Assembly: GCA_028824555.1 (NCBI GenBank)
Contig: JAPPDJ010000073.1
Coordinates: 1 to 54,764 of the forward strand
From: Gammaproteobacteria bacterium
GTDB taxonomy: Bacteria > Pseudomonadota > Gammaproteobacteria > Pseudomonadales > Azotimanducaceae
Direction: 5' to 3'
Length of the DNA: 54,764 bases
A program made the position numbers and the translations under genes. The notes beneath the pieces were generated by a model. The model did no database searches. It saw only the letters and a list, made by a program, of their open reading frames with translations, and had not been told where the DNA came from. Positions 35,807 to 43,667 of the stretch are shown piece by piece; positions within the stretch are counted from its first letter, which is position 1; each line of letters begins with the position of its first letter.

Positions 35807-37260
35807 CAGATGCTCCCACCTCTGGTGCGCGAGCGTGCCAGCGCCGCGCGGGCCTGGTCGAGATCCGAGAACGGTCGTCGCACGCCGTCGATCTCCTGGT
35901 AGGTCTCGTGACCTTTTCCGGCGATCAGCACGATGTCGATGGTTCCGGCCGTGCCGATGGCCGACTCGATGGCACGGGCGCGGTCCGCCATGCGACAGAC
36001 TCGATCAGGCTCGCGAAACCCCTGCATGGCGTCGTCGAGGATGCGTTCCGGGTCTTCGCCGCGGGGGTTGTCGGAGGTTAGAAAGACGGCGTCGGCGCCG
36101 GCTTCCGCGGCCTTTGCCATGGCCGCGCGCTTGCCTCGATCCCGGTCGCCGCCGCAGCCGAAAACCACCAGCAGGCGGCGTCTCGATGCGGCCGGAACGT
36201 GCTGGCGCACCGCCGCCAGCGCCGCCTCGAGCGCATCGGGGGTGTGGGCATAGTCGATGAGGGTAAGGGGCTCGCTGGCCTCCTGTGCTGCCTGCATCCG
36301 CCCCGGGGGCGGCGGCAGATGCAGCATGGCCGAGGCGGCGTCGTCGAGCGCGACGCCCAGCGCGCATTGGGCGGTCAGCGCCGCCGCTAGGTTGCGGAGC
36401 GAGAACTCGCCAAAGAAGCCGGGCGCCTCGAACGACGCCTTGCCCCACGGCGTGTGCCAAGTTCCGGCAAGGCCTTGGGCGTGGTAGCGGACGTTGCTCC
36501 AGGAGACATCGGCGTCGGCGGCTCGGCCGAAGCCGAAGGAATCGATGCCCGCCGCACTCGTCTCGGCGAGGATGGACCGGCCGGTAGCGTCGTCGACGTT
36601 GGCGACGGCGGCACGCAAGTCGCGCCGGAACAGCTTTTTCTTCGCGTCCGCGTAGCGCTCCATGCTGCCGTGGTAGTCGAGGTGGTCGCGGCTGAGGTTC
36701 GTGAAGACGGCGACGTCGAAGGCCACTTCCTGCACCCGGCCTTGCTCCAGCGCGTGCGAACTCACTTCCATGGCGACGGAGTTGGCACCGGCGTCCAGCA
36801 ATGTTCTGAGCCGCGTCTGTACGGTGATCGGGTCTTCGGTGGTGAGCGCTGCCGGTCGGAGTGCCTTCGGGAATCCCCAGCCGACGGTGCCGGCGAAGGC
36901 TGCGTGCGGCATGGCTGCAGCGATGCTGTGGGCCACCGTGGTCTTGCCGTTCGTGCCGGTGACGCCCACGACGGTCAGCCGCTCCGACGGGCAGCCGTGG
37001 AAGCGCGCCGCCAACTGGCCGCGACGGTGCGCCAAGTCCGGCAGCACCGCGACGGGAATAGTCGCCTTCACCGCTCGTTCCGCCAGCACCGCAATCGCCC
37101 CGCGCCGCTCCGCCTCGGCCACGAAGTCATGGCCGTCGAAGGCTTGGCCGGCGCAGGCGACGAACGCGTCGCCGGGCTGTAGCTGCCGGGAGTCGCCGCT
37201 GAGTCCAGAGACGGGCACGTCCGGCAGGTCGGTAAGGCCGACGAGCTCGCGCAGCGTCAT
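35806..37260 (-). CDS. murE: UDP-MurNAc-L-Ala-D-Glu--meso-diaminopimelate ligase
   Basis: The 484-residue protein has the ATP loop [10 protein letters not shown], the Y-A-H-T-P-D-A-L segment and D-N-P-R-G-E-D-P, the motif that selects meso-diaminopimelate over lysine. The ATG at 37260 begins M-T-L-R-E-L-V-G-L and follows GAGGGCGAC; the frame upstream runs only through a hairpin. A perfect 20-bp hairpin ends 13 bases before the start codon. murE is followed directly by mraY. Confidence 0.96.
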   Translation of the reverse strand: MTLRELVGLTDLPDVPVSGLSGDSRQLQPGDAFVACAGQAFDGHDFVAEAERRGAIAVLAERAVKATIPVAVLPDLAHRRGQLAARFHGCPSERLTVVGVTGTNGKTTVAHSIAAAMPHAAFAGTVGWGFPKALRPAALTTEDPITVQTRLRTLLDAGANSVAMEVSSHALEQGRVQEVAFDVAVFTNLSRDHLDYHGSMERYADAKKKLFRRDLRAAVANVDDATGRSILAETSAAGIDSFGFGRAADADVSWSNVRYHAQGLAGTWHTPWGKASFEAPGFFGEFSLRNLAAALTAQCALGVALDDAASAMLHLPPPPGRMQAAQEASEPLTLIDYAHTPDALEAALAAVRQHVPAASRRRLLVVFGCGGDRDRGKRAAMAKAAEAGADAVFLTSDNPRGEDPERILDDAMQGFREPDRVCRMADRARAIESAIGTAGTIDIVLIAGKGHETYQEIDGVRRPFSDLDQARAALARSRTRGGSI

Positions 37261-37273
37261 GTCGCCCTCGCAG

Positions 37274-37317
37274 CCTGTCGGCATTCGGACGGCGCAAGCC
37301 GTCCGAATGCCGACAGG
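37274..37317. repeat. perfect 20-bp hairpin immediately upstream of murE
   Basis: Arms 37274-37293 and 37298-37317 are exact inverted copies around a GCAA loop. It lies in the ftsI-murE transcript 13 bases before the murE start, just clear of the ribosome binding site. Read in frame it gives a mirror-like text (V-G-I-R-T-A-C-A-V-R-M-P-T), but I consider it non-coding. Confidence 0.9.
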
Positions 37318-37426
37318 GTTCGAGGACGGCTTGGGCTGGGGCAAGAAGCGTTGCCGAAGGCAGCGGTTCTTGTGGCGCTCGCGTGGAACTCGTTGCACAA
37401 CACGTTGATTGTCCACCAACGGCGTC

Positions 37427-39244
37427 TCAAAGCCGAATCACCGACGTGTCTTGGCCCGGTGGAGGCTGGGGCCAGACCCCGAGCGCCAGCGACTCGGCGT
37501 TTTCGACAGAGTGGTCGCTCCTCTTGGGGGAACGCGAGGCCACGGCTTCGGCGCGCGGGGCGATTTCGTCCGGGGCGACGCCCAGCAGGCGCAAGGTGCG
37601 CGCCACCACCCTGGAAAAGACCGGTGCCGCGACACTGCCGCCGCCGATGAGCTCGCCGGAAGGTTCGTTGATGACCACCACCGCCACCACGCGGGGCCGT
37701 TCCGCCGGCGCGAAGCCGGCAAAGAAGGCGACGTGGCTGGAGTCGTCGTAACCGGCGCTGCCGACCTTGCGCACGGTGCCGGTCTTGCCGGCAACGCTGT
37801 AGCCGGCGACGCTGGCCTTGGGTGCCGTGCCGCCGACTGCCACAACGCCGCGCATCATGGCCACGACTTCGGCTACCAGCTCCGCATCGAACACGCGCTC
37901 TGGCGGCAAGGGCCTTGCGTCGCGCAATAGATTCAGTTCGCGACGCACGCCACCGCTGGCAAGGGTCAAGTACACCTTTGCCAGTTGTGCGGCCGACACC
38001 GTGAGGCCATAGCCGTAGGCGATGGTGGCGCGGCCGATGGGATGGCCGAGGTCGCGGTCGGTGAGGAATCCGGCGGTCTCTTCCGGCAAGCCGGTAATGG
38101 AGGATGAACCGAAGCCGGCGCGACGCAATGCGTCGAACACGGCTCGTTCCTCAAGCGCAAGGGCAACCTTGGTAATGCCGACTTGGCTCGACTTGGCGAC
38201 GACTCCGGCGAGGGTGAGCACGCCGCGGTTGAGCGGGTCCTCTATGAGCTTGCGGCCGACGCGGAACCAGCCTGGGGAAGTGTCGATCTCGGTGTCGCCG
38301 CGGTATTCGCCGGTCTCGAGGGCGGCCAGCACGGTGACGGGCTTCACCGTCGAGCCCGGCTCGAACTGGTCCGTCAGCGCATGGTTGCGAACCACGACGC
38401 CGCGTGCGCCCCAGTCGTTGGGATTGAACGATGGCTGGTTGGCGAGCGCGAGGATGTCGCCGCTGGCCACGTCCACCATCACCACCGAACCGGAACGCGC
38501 CTTGTGCCGCTTGATCGCTTGGCCCAGCGCGCGATGGGCATAGAACTGCAGCCGCAGATCCAGACCCAGGAACAGGTCGTCGCCATCTTCGGGACTGTCG
38601 AGCAGAAGCTCCTTGACGGTGTTGCCGGGTAGGTCCCGCAGCACGCGCTTGGTGCCGGGCTCGCCGCTGAGGACGGAGTTGAAGGCCCGTTCGATGCCTT
38701 CTTGGCCGCGGTCGTCGATGTCGGTGCGTCCGACCAGATGCGCGGCCACCTCACCGGCGGGGTAGAAGCGGTGGTACTCCGGCTGCAAGTACACGCCGGC
38801 AATGCCAAGGGCTCGAACGCGTCGTTCTGCATCGGGTTCCACCCGGCGAGCGATGTAGGCAAAGCGGCGCTGCCGCTCGCGGGCGGTGTCGACGCGCGCG
38901 CGGATGCGTTCGGCATCAAGTTCCAGAATGGCGGCCAGTGCCTCGGCATCGCCGGGGGCGAGCACGGTTTCGGTCGGGTCCACCCAGGCGGCGGCCATCG
39001 GTGCGCTCACCGCCAGCGGCGTGCCCATGCGGTCGTAGATCATGCCTCGGTGCGCCGGGATTTCGAGATTGCGGATCGACCGCGCCTCGCCCTGATCGAC
39101 GAGGAACTCCCGATCTGTGACGACGAGATAGCCCGCCCGCAACACCAAGGCGCCGACACCAAGCAAGAACGTCCATGCCACCGCGTGATGGCGCCAGCGC
39201 GGCGCCACGGCGCGGGCCGGATCGGGACGGCTGGCTCTCATCAT
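37427..39244 (-). CDS. ftsI: septal peptidoglycan transpeptidase FtsI (PBP3)
   Basis: The 605-residue class B penicillin-binding protein has one N-terminal membrane segment (about 21-42), a dimerisation domain with R-G-x-I-Y-D-R, and a transpeptidase domain with active-site S298-T-V-K, and K487-T-G. The second motif, normally S-x-N, reads S352-S-Q. The ATG overlaps the ftsL stop (ATGA). The C-terminus carries about 20 extra residues, partly encoded by a 29-bp dispersed repeat. It cross-links septal glycan made by FtsW. Confidence 0.95.
   Translation of the reverse strand: MMRASRPDPARAVAPRWRHHAVAWTFLLGVGALVLRAGYLVVTDREFLVDQGEARSIRNLEIPAHRGMIYDRMGTPLAVSAPMAAAWVDPTETVLAPGDAEALAAILELDAERIRARVDTARERQRRFAYIARRVEPDAERRVRALGIAGVYLQPEYHRFYPAGEVAAHLVGRTDIDDRGQEGIERAFNSVLSGEPGTKRVLRDLPGNTVKELLLDSPEDGDDLFLGLDLRLQFYAHRALGQAIKRHKARSGSVVMVDVASGDILALANQPSFNPNDWGARGVVVRNHALTDQFEPGSTVKPVTVLAALETGEYRGDTEIDTSPGWFRVGRKLIEDPLNRGVLTLAGVVAKSSQVGITKVALALEERAVFDALRRAGFGSSSITGLPEETAGFLTDRDLGHPIGRATIAYGYGLTVSAAQLAKVYLTLASGGVRRELNLLRDARPLPPERVFDAELVAEVVAMMRGVVAVGGTAPKASVAGYSVAGKTGTVRKVGSAGYDDSSHVAFFAGFAPAERPRVVAVVVINEPSGELIGGGSVAAPVFSRVVARTLRLLGVAPDEIAPRAEAVASRSPKRSDHSVENAESLALGVWPQPPPGQDTSVIRL
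37464..37492. repeat. 29-bp dispersed repeat (family E), copy 2, inside ftsI 3' end
   Basis: The segment matches 18599-18627 with two differences. It encodes about residues 585-594 of FtsI (L-A-L-G-V-W-P-Q-P-P), past the conserved domain. Confidence 0.8.
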
Positions 39245-39519
39245 CGGGCGAGGCGCACTTCGTCGGGAAAGCGCATGTCGAGCTCGGCCACGGCGATGCG
39301 TTCGACGTCCTGATAGGACTTGAGGGTGGCGCGTTCGAGGAGGAGGTACTTGTACTCCTCAAGGTGGCCGTCGCGGGTTCTGCGGACATCTTCGAGGTGG
39401 GTGAACAGCGCCCGCATCTCGGCCGCCTTCAGCGCCGCGCCGATGCCGGTCAGGCATACCAGCGCATACACCGCCACGGTTACGCCGAGCCATAGCGGGC
39501 GCCGTCGACGCAGGCTCAT
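39241..39519 (-). CDS. ftsL: cell division protein FtsL
   Basis: This is a 92-residue bitopic protein with a short basic cytoplasmic tail (R-R-R-R-P-L-W), one transmembrane helix (about 9-31) and a heptad-like coiled coil ending in R-I-A-V-A-E-L-D-M-R-F-P, a typical FtsL end. It bridges FtsQ/FtsB to FtsW/FtsI. It overlaps rsmH upstream and ftsI downstream by ATGA-type junctions. Confidence 0.92.
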   Translation of the reverse strand: MSLRRRRPLWLGVTVAVYALVCLTGIGAALKAAEMRALFTHLEDVRRTRDGHLEEYKYLLLERATLKSYQDVERIAVAELDMRFPDEVRLAR

Positions 39520-40619
39520 GCGCTCGCCTCCAAGGGTGCGAGCAAACGCATTTCTTCGTAGGGGACGGGCTTGTCCCGTCCCGGCGCGCCCTGACGGACG
39601 CTGAGACGCTGGAATGTACTCGGCACGGATGGGACAAGCCCGTCCCCTACGGCCCCCGAACCGCCACGGCTGGAAGCATGGGAAGGGGCCGTAGAGTTCG
39701 CCCCGGCTTGGCTGAGCTTCTCCGCCACGTGCAACACGGCGCTGCGGGAGCGAGGATTGGCGGCGATTTCGGTCGCATTGGGGCGGATGCCCTTGCCGAC
39801 CGTCTTCGCCAGAGGGGAGAACGCCGTCGGCACCGGCAAGCGGCGTGGCGCTGGCGGGCCTTGCTGCCAGTCGCGCAAGCGCTGTCGCACCATGCGGTGT
39901 TCCAGGCTGTGAAAAGTGATCACGGCGAGCCGGCCACCGGGGTGAAGTGCTGCGAGTGCGGCATCGAGGCCGCGGTCGAGCTCCACGAGTTCGTCGTTGA
40001 CGTGAATGCGGATTGCCTGGAAGACCCGGGTGGCCGTTTGCCGCAGGGCATCGCGGGCGCGCGTCGGGCTTGCACCCATCACGACATCACGCAGTTCAGC
40101 GGTGGTGCGAAGCGGGCGTTTCAAGGCGATGCGGTGGGCGATGCGACGGGCATGGCGTTCTTCGCCAAAGCGACGCAGCACGTCGGCGATTTCGCCTTCG
40201 CTGGCGCTGCCGAGCCAATCGGCCGCGGTCATGTCGCGGCGCCGGTCCATGCGCATGTCGAGGGGACCGTCGTGGTTGAAACTGAAGCCCCGCTCCGCGT
40301 CATCGAGTTGCGGCGACGAGACGCCGACATCGAGCACCACGCCGGCCGCGCCTTCGCCCGGCGGCATGTGGCTGCCGAGTTCGCTGAAGCGGGCGCGCAC
40401 GGCTTCAACGCGGGCGTCTTGCTGGGCCAGTTCGGACGCGCAGCGGAAAGCCTCTTCGTCGGCATCGAGCGCGATGAGGTGGGCGTCGGCGTCGAGGATG
40501 GCAAGAAGGCGGCGGGAGTGGCCACCGCGACCGAAAGTGCCGTCCACATAGAGGCCGGACGGGTCGCCCACGAGCGCCCGCACCGTCTCAGCAAGCAGGA
40601 CAGGAACATGCTCCGTCAC
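39516..40619 (-). CDS. rsmH: 16S rRNA m4C1402 methyltransferase
   Basis: The protein starts M-T-E-H-V-P-V-L-L-A-E and has the SAM motif V-D-G-T-F-G-R-G-G-H-S, then D-V-G-V-S-S-P-Q-L-D and the conserved end N-P-R-S-R-S-A-V-L near residue 296. It methylates C1402 in the ribosomal P site. It is 367 residues long; the family usually ends near 310. The extra C-terminal part, residues 323-354, is encoded by a palindromic element, followed by a few residues before the stop, which overlaps the ftsL start. Confidence 0.96.
   Translation of the reverse strand: MTEHVPVLLAETVRALVGDPSGLYVDGTFGRGGHSRRLLAILDADAHLIALDADEEAFRCASELAQQDARVEAVRARFSELGSHMPPGEGAAGVVLDVGVSSPQLDDAERGFSFNHDGPLDMRMDRRRDMTAADWLGSASEGEIADVLRRFGEERHARRIAHRIALKRPLRTTAELRDVVMGASPTRARDALRQTATRVFQAIRIHVNDELVELDRGLDAALAALHPGGRLAVITFHSLEHRMVRQRLRDWQQGPPAPRRLPVPTAFSPLAKTVGKGIRPNATEIAANPRSRSAVLHVAEKLSQAGANSTAPSHASSRGGSGAVGDGLVPSVPSTFQRLSVRQGAPGRDKPVPYEEMRLLAPLEASA
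39557..39651. repeat. palindromic element inside the 3' end of rsmH (family D)
   Basis: Perfect 21-bp inverted arms (39557-39577 and 39631-39651) flank about 53 bases containing CGCGCCCTGACGG. The left half repeats upstream of secA (from 26114). The element is open in the rsmH frame. Confidence 0.88.
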
Positions 40620-40662
40620 TCTTCAAGCCCTGCCTCGCTTGCATGGGTTGCGTGCGCTGCGG

Positions 40663-41106
40663 TCAGATTCTGAGTTCACGCAGCTCATCCTCGTCGTCAC
40701 CACCGGTGTCGGGCCAGCCTTCCATGTTCTGCTGCCAGCCCTCGGCGCTCCAAAGTTCGAGCTTGTTGAGTTGGCCGAGGAGAACGGCCTTGCGGTCGAT
40801 GCCGGAGTACTCGCGCAGCTTCGGCGGAATGAGAAGCCGCCCCTGACGGTCAATCTCGATGTCGAAAGCGAAACCGATGAGCATTCGCTGCACCTTGCGC
40901 ACGCGGTTGGAGGCGTTGTGCAACCCCTTCAACCCCTCCTGAACCACCGCCCATTCGGCTGGCGGGTACACCAGCAAGCAGCGTTCGTGTCGGTCGATGG
41001 TGACCACCGCCCGGCCGGCGTCACCGCCCGCAAACGCCTGCCGATAGCGCCCGGGAATCGCCATTCGACCGCGCTCGTCGAGGCTTACATCGACAATTCC
41101 CCGCAA
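40663..41106 (-). CDS. mraZ: transcriptional regulator MraZ
   Basis: The two tandem AbrB-like halves are clear: R-G-I-V-D-V-S-L-D-E-R-G-R-M-A-I-P-x-R-Y-R and, later, F-D-I-E-I-D-R-Q-G-R-L-L-I-P. I place the start at a TTG (41106), which gives 147 residues, matching the family length. An ATG at 41193 would add 29 residues that instead cover TGGG-type repeats expected in the leader. The start is therefore uncertain. MraZ represses the dcw operon, of which it is the first gene. Confidence 0.88.
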   Translation of the reverse strand: MRGIVDVSLDERGRMAIPGRYRQAFAGGDAGRAVVTIDRHERCLLVYPPAEWAVVQEGLKGLHNASNRVRKVQRMLIGFAFDIEIDRQGRLLIPPKLREYSGIDRKAVLLGQLNKLELWSAEGWQQNMEGWPDTGGDDEDELRELRI

Positions 41107-41153
41107 CTCGTGCAGTGACGAGTCGAAATCCTTTCCCGGTAGGTCGCCCTTGG

Positions 41154-41190
41154 CCACCACAAATCGCCACTTCGTAACCCATTTTTCCCA
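41154..41190 (-). promoter_or_regulatory. possible MraZ-binding boxes upstream of mraZ
   Basis: On the minus strand the sequence has TGGGA, TGGGT, TGGCG and TGGTGG spaced 9-12 bases apart. E. coli MraZ binds TGGGN repeats at about 10-base spacing in its own leader. Only two of the repeats here are exact. Confidence 0.4.
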
Positions 41191-41288
41191 CATCGCACCT
41201 AACCAGCCCGTCGCTTGGATGTCAAGCGAGACCGGAGGCGCTATGCTGCGGCGGACGTTGGATTTTGTGCTTTGGTTGGAAGGGGTGT

Positions 41289-42905
41289 ATGGCCAGTCGA
41301 GACAGGGATCCGGTCGATGTCCTGATCATCGGCGCCGGGGCATCGGGGGCGGCGGTGGCATGGAGTCTCGCCGAGACGCGGATGCGCATCGTCTGCATGG
41401 AGCAGGGCGATTGGACGAATCCGTCGGAATACCCGACCAACTTCCCGGATTGGGAACAGCGCCTGACCGAGCGCGACCACATCGATCCCAACGTCCGCGC
41501 CCGCCCCACCGACTATCCCATCAACAACGACGATTCGCCGATTTCGGTGGTGAACTTTAACGGCGTCGGCGGCGGTACAATCCTCTATGCCGCACATTTT
41601 CCGCGCCTGCATCCTTCTGACTTTCGCGTGAAAAGCCTTGACGGCGTGGCCGACGACTGGCCCGTGGACTACGACGCCTTAGAGCCGTACTTCGCCGAAA
41701 ACGACCGCATGATGGGCGTTTCGGGGCTCGCGGGAGATCCGTCCTATCCGCCCAAGCAGCCGCCCTTGCCGCCGCTGCCGCTCGGCCGGGTGGGCGAGAC
41801 GGTGGCACGAGGCTTCAACGAACTCGGCTGGCACTGGTGGCCGGCGGACAGCGCCATCATCTCGCGTCCCTACGAAGGTCGTGACCAGTGCAAGAACCTG
41901 GGGCCTTGCACGTCAGGCTGCGCGCAAGGCGCGAAGTCGAGCACGGACATCACCTATTGGCCCGTGGCCCTGCGCAGCGGCGTTGAGCTGAGGACGCGCT
42001 GTCGCGTGCGGGAGATCACCGTGAACGCAGACGGCATGGCGGACGGTGTCTGGTACTACGACGAAGACGGCGAGGAGCACCATCAGCGGGCGGAAGTGGT
42101 GGTGCTCGCCTGCAACGGCGTCGGGACGCCACGCATCCTGCTGAACTCCACCTCACCCGAGTTTCCGGACGGCCTCGCCAACTCCAGCGGCCTCGTCGGC
42201 AAGAACCTCATGTTCCACCCGGTCGGGTTCGTCCAGGGGCTGTTCGAGGAGCGTCTCGACAGCCACATGGGGCCGCAAGGCTGCTGCATGTTGAGCAACG
42301 AGTTCTACGAGACCGACCCGGAGCGGGATTTCGTGCGCGGCTACATGATGCAGATTGTCCGTGGCGGCGTTTGGCCGTGGAGCACCGCGATGCTGGGAGC
42401 GCGGTCGGGCACGATTCCGTGGGGACCGGGACACCACGAGGCGTTCGCGCGCCGCTTCGACCACACGGCCAACATCGGCATTCTCTGCGAGGACCTGCCC
42501 GAGGAACACAACACCGTGACCCTCGACCCGGAACTGGTGGACTCGGACGGCATTCCCGCGCCGAAGATCACCTACACCTTGAGCGAAAACAGCCGCGCCA
42601 TGCTCGACCACGGCGTCGCCCGCGCTAAGGAAGCGATGCTAGCGGCTGGCGCAATCGAGGTGACGGGTGGCGGCCCCGCCCGCCAAGCCGGATGGCACCT
42701 GCTCGGCACGGCGCGCATGGGGGACGATCCGGAGACGTCGGTGGTGAACTCGTGGGGGCGCAGCCACGACGTCAAGAACCTCTTCATCGTCGATGGCAGC
42801 ATCTTCGTGACTTCCGGGGGCGTGAACCCCACCAGCACCATTCAGGCGCTGGCGCTCTACATCGCCGACACGATGAAGAAAAACCTTGCGAATCTTTTTG
42901 ACTGA
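41289..42905 (+). CDS. GMC-family FAD oxidoreductase (gluconate 2-dehydrogenase-like large subunit)
   Basis: The 538-residue protein has an N-terminal FAD-binding V-L-I-I-G-A-G-A-S-G-A-A, a V-G-G-G-T-I-L-Y-A segment, a Cys-rich stretch C-K-N-L-G-P-C-T-S-G-C typical of gluconate/sorbose dehydrogenase-type GMC proteins, and a C-terminal W-H-L-L-G-T-A-R-M-G and N-P-T-S-T-I-Q-A-L-A. It would oxidise an alcohol or sugar acid and pass electrons on. GGAAGGGG precedes the ATG at 41289. Its partner small subunit follows after 19 bases; no cytochrome subunit gene is adjacent. It is divergent from mraZ. Confidence 0.88.
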   Translation: MASRDRDPVDVLIIGAGASGAAVAWSLAETRMRIVCMEQGDWTNPSEYPTNFPDWEQRLTERDHIDPNVRARPTDYPINNDDSPISVVNFNGVGGGTILYAAHFPRLHPSDFRVKSLDGVADDWPVDYDALEPYFAENDRMMGVSGLAGDPSYPPKQPPLPPLPLGRVGETVARGFNELGWHWWPADSAIISRPYEGRDQCKNLGPCTSGCAQGAKSSTDITYWPVALRSGVELRTRCRVREITVNADGMADGVWYYDEDGEEHHQRAEVVVLACNGVGTPRILLNSTSPEFPDGLANSSGLVGKNLMFHPVGFVQGLFEERLDSHMGPQGCCMLSNEFYETDPERDFVRGYMMQIVRGGVWPWSTAMLGARSGTIPWGPGHHEAFARRFDHTANIGILCEDLPEEHNTVTLDPELVDSDGIPAPKITYTLSENSRAMLDHGVARAKEAMLAAGAIEVTGGGPARQAGWHLLGTARMGDDPETSVVNSWGRSHDVKNLFIVDGSIFVTSGGVNPTSTIQALALYIADTMKKNLANLFD

Positions 42906-42924
42906 CGGCGACTGACGAGGCGAC

Positions 42925-43380
42925 ATGAACGACGAACTGATTGCTTCCGACGCGCCGTTCACCGACGCGCAGCGCGTCATCTTGGGAGCACTCGCGGACA
43001 CGCTCGTGCCGGCGAGCGACGACGGTGTCATGCCGAGCGCGAAGGATCTGGACCTGGCCGGCTATCTGGCGCGGAACGCAAGCGACTTCCTGGCCGAACT
43101 CGCCGAAGTCCTCGCTCGCTTCGACGACGGATTCGTGTCCGAGCCGCTAGATGCGCGCTGCGAGCGGATGCAGGCGTTCAGCGAAGCCGAGCCGGAGTCG
43201 TTCGGCCGATTGCTTGCCGAGGTCTATGGCTGCTACTACCAAGATGCACGTGTGCTCGAAGGCATCGGCGTGGGTGCCGGGCCGCCGTTCCCAAGGGGAA
43301 ACACGGTGGAACCGGGAGACCTGTCGCTGCTGGACCCAGTACTCGCGAACCCGACGAACTGGCGCCGCGACGTGTCCTGA
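42925..43380 (+). CDS. gluconate 2-dehydrogenase subunit 3-like small subunit
   Basis: The 151-residue helical protein opens with F-T-D-A-Q-R-V-I-L-G-A-L-A-D-T-L-V-P-A-S-D-D-G, a pattern of the subunit-3 family that accompanies GMC flavoproteins. No obvious Tat signal is visible, unlike many family members. It presumably forms a dimeric dehydrogenase with the product of the preceding gene and helps its folding or export. Confidence 0.7.
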   Translation: MNDELIASDAPFTDAQRVILGALADTLVPASDDGVMPSAKDLDLAGYLARNASDFLAELAEVLARFDDGFVSEPLDARCERMQAFSEAEPESFGRLLAEVYGCYYQDARVLEGIGVGAGPPFPRGNTVEPGDLSLLDPVLANPTNWRRDVS

Positions 43381-43412
43381 ACGCTGCGCGGCGGCGCCGG
43401 CGGGGATGTGAA

Positions 43413-43624
43413 GGCGGCCCCCCTCCGAGAAACGGCGAGGAACGCCGTTTCTCGACTCCCCCGCGAGGGGGGAGTGACAGGAAGGCCCCCCACAACGGTG
43501 GTGGCGCGCACTTTCCTGTCACTCCCCCCTCGCGGGGGAGTCGAGAAAAGCGTCCCCGCTTTTCTCGGAGGGGGGGCCGCCGACCCAAAACCCCGTACAC
43601 CACAGTCCCCGAACGAAGCCCCCT
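43413..43624. repeat. inverted pair of family C repeats
   Basis: Arms 43413-43483 and 43513-43581 are inverted copies of about 70 bases. Their inner hairpins differ: stem GAGAAACGGCG in the left arm, CGAGAAAAGCG in the right. The right arm continues with the tail shared with 8253 and 54671-54720. It fills the gap 43381-43667 between convergent genes, and nothing else is seen there. Confidence 0.9.
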
Positions 43625-43667
43625 CCTGTCACTCCCTCCGGCGACCGTCCATAGCATCCACCGAACT

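Noticed and set aside
41107-41193. N-terminal extension of MraZ from ATG 41193
   Set aside because: It would make the protein longer than the family and the added codons overlap TGGG-type boxes expected in the untranslated leader. It is kept only as an alternative.
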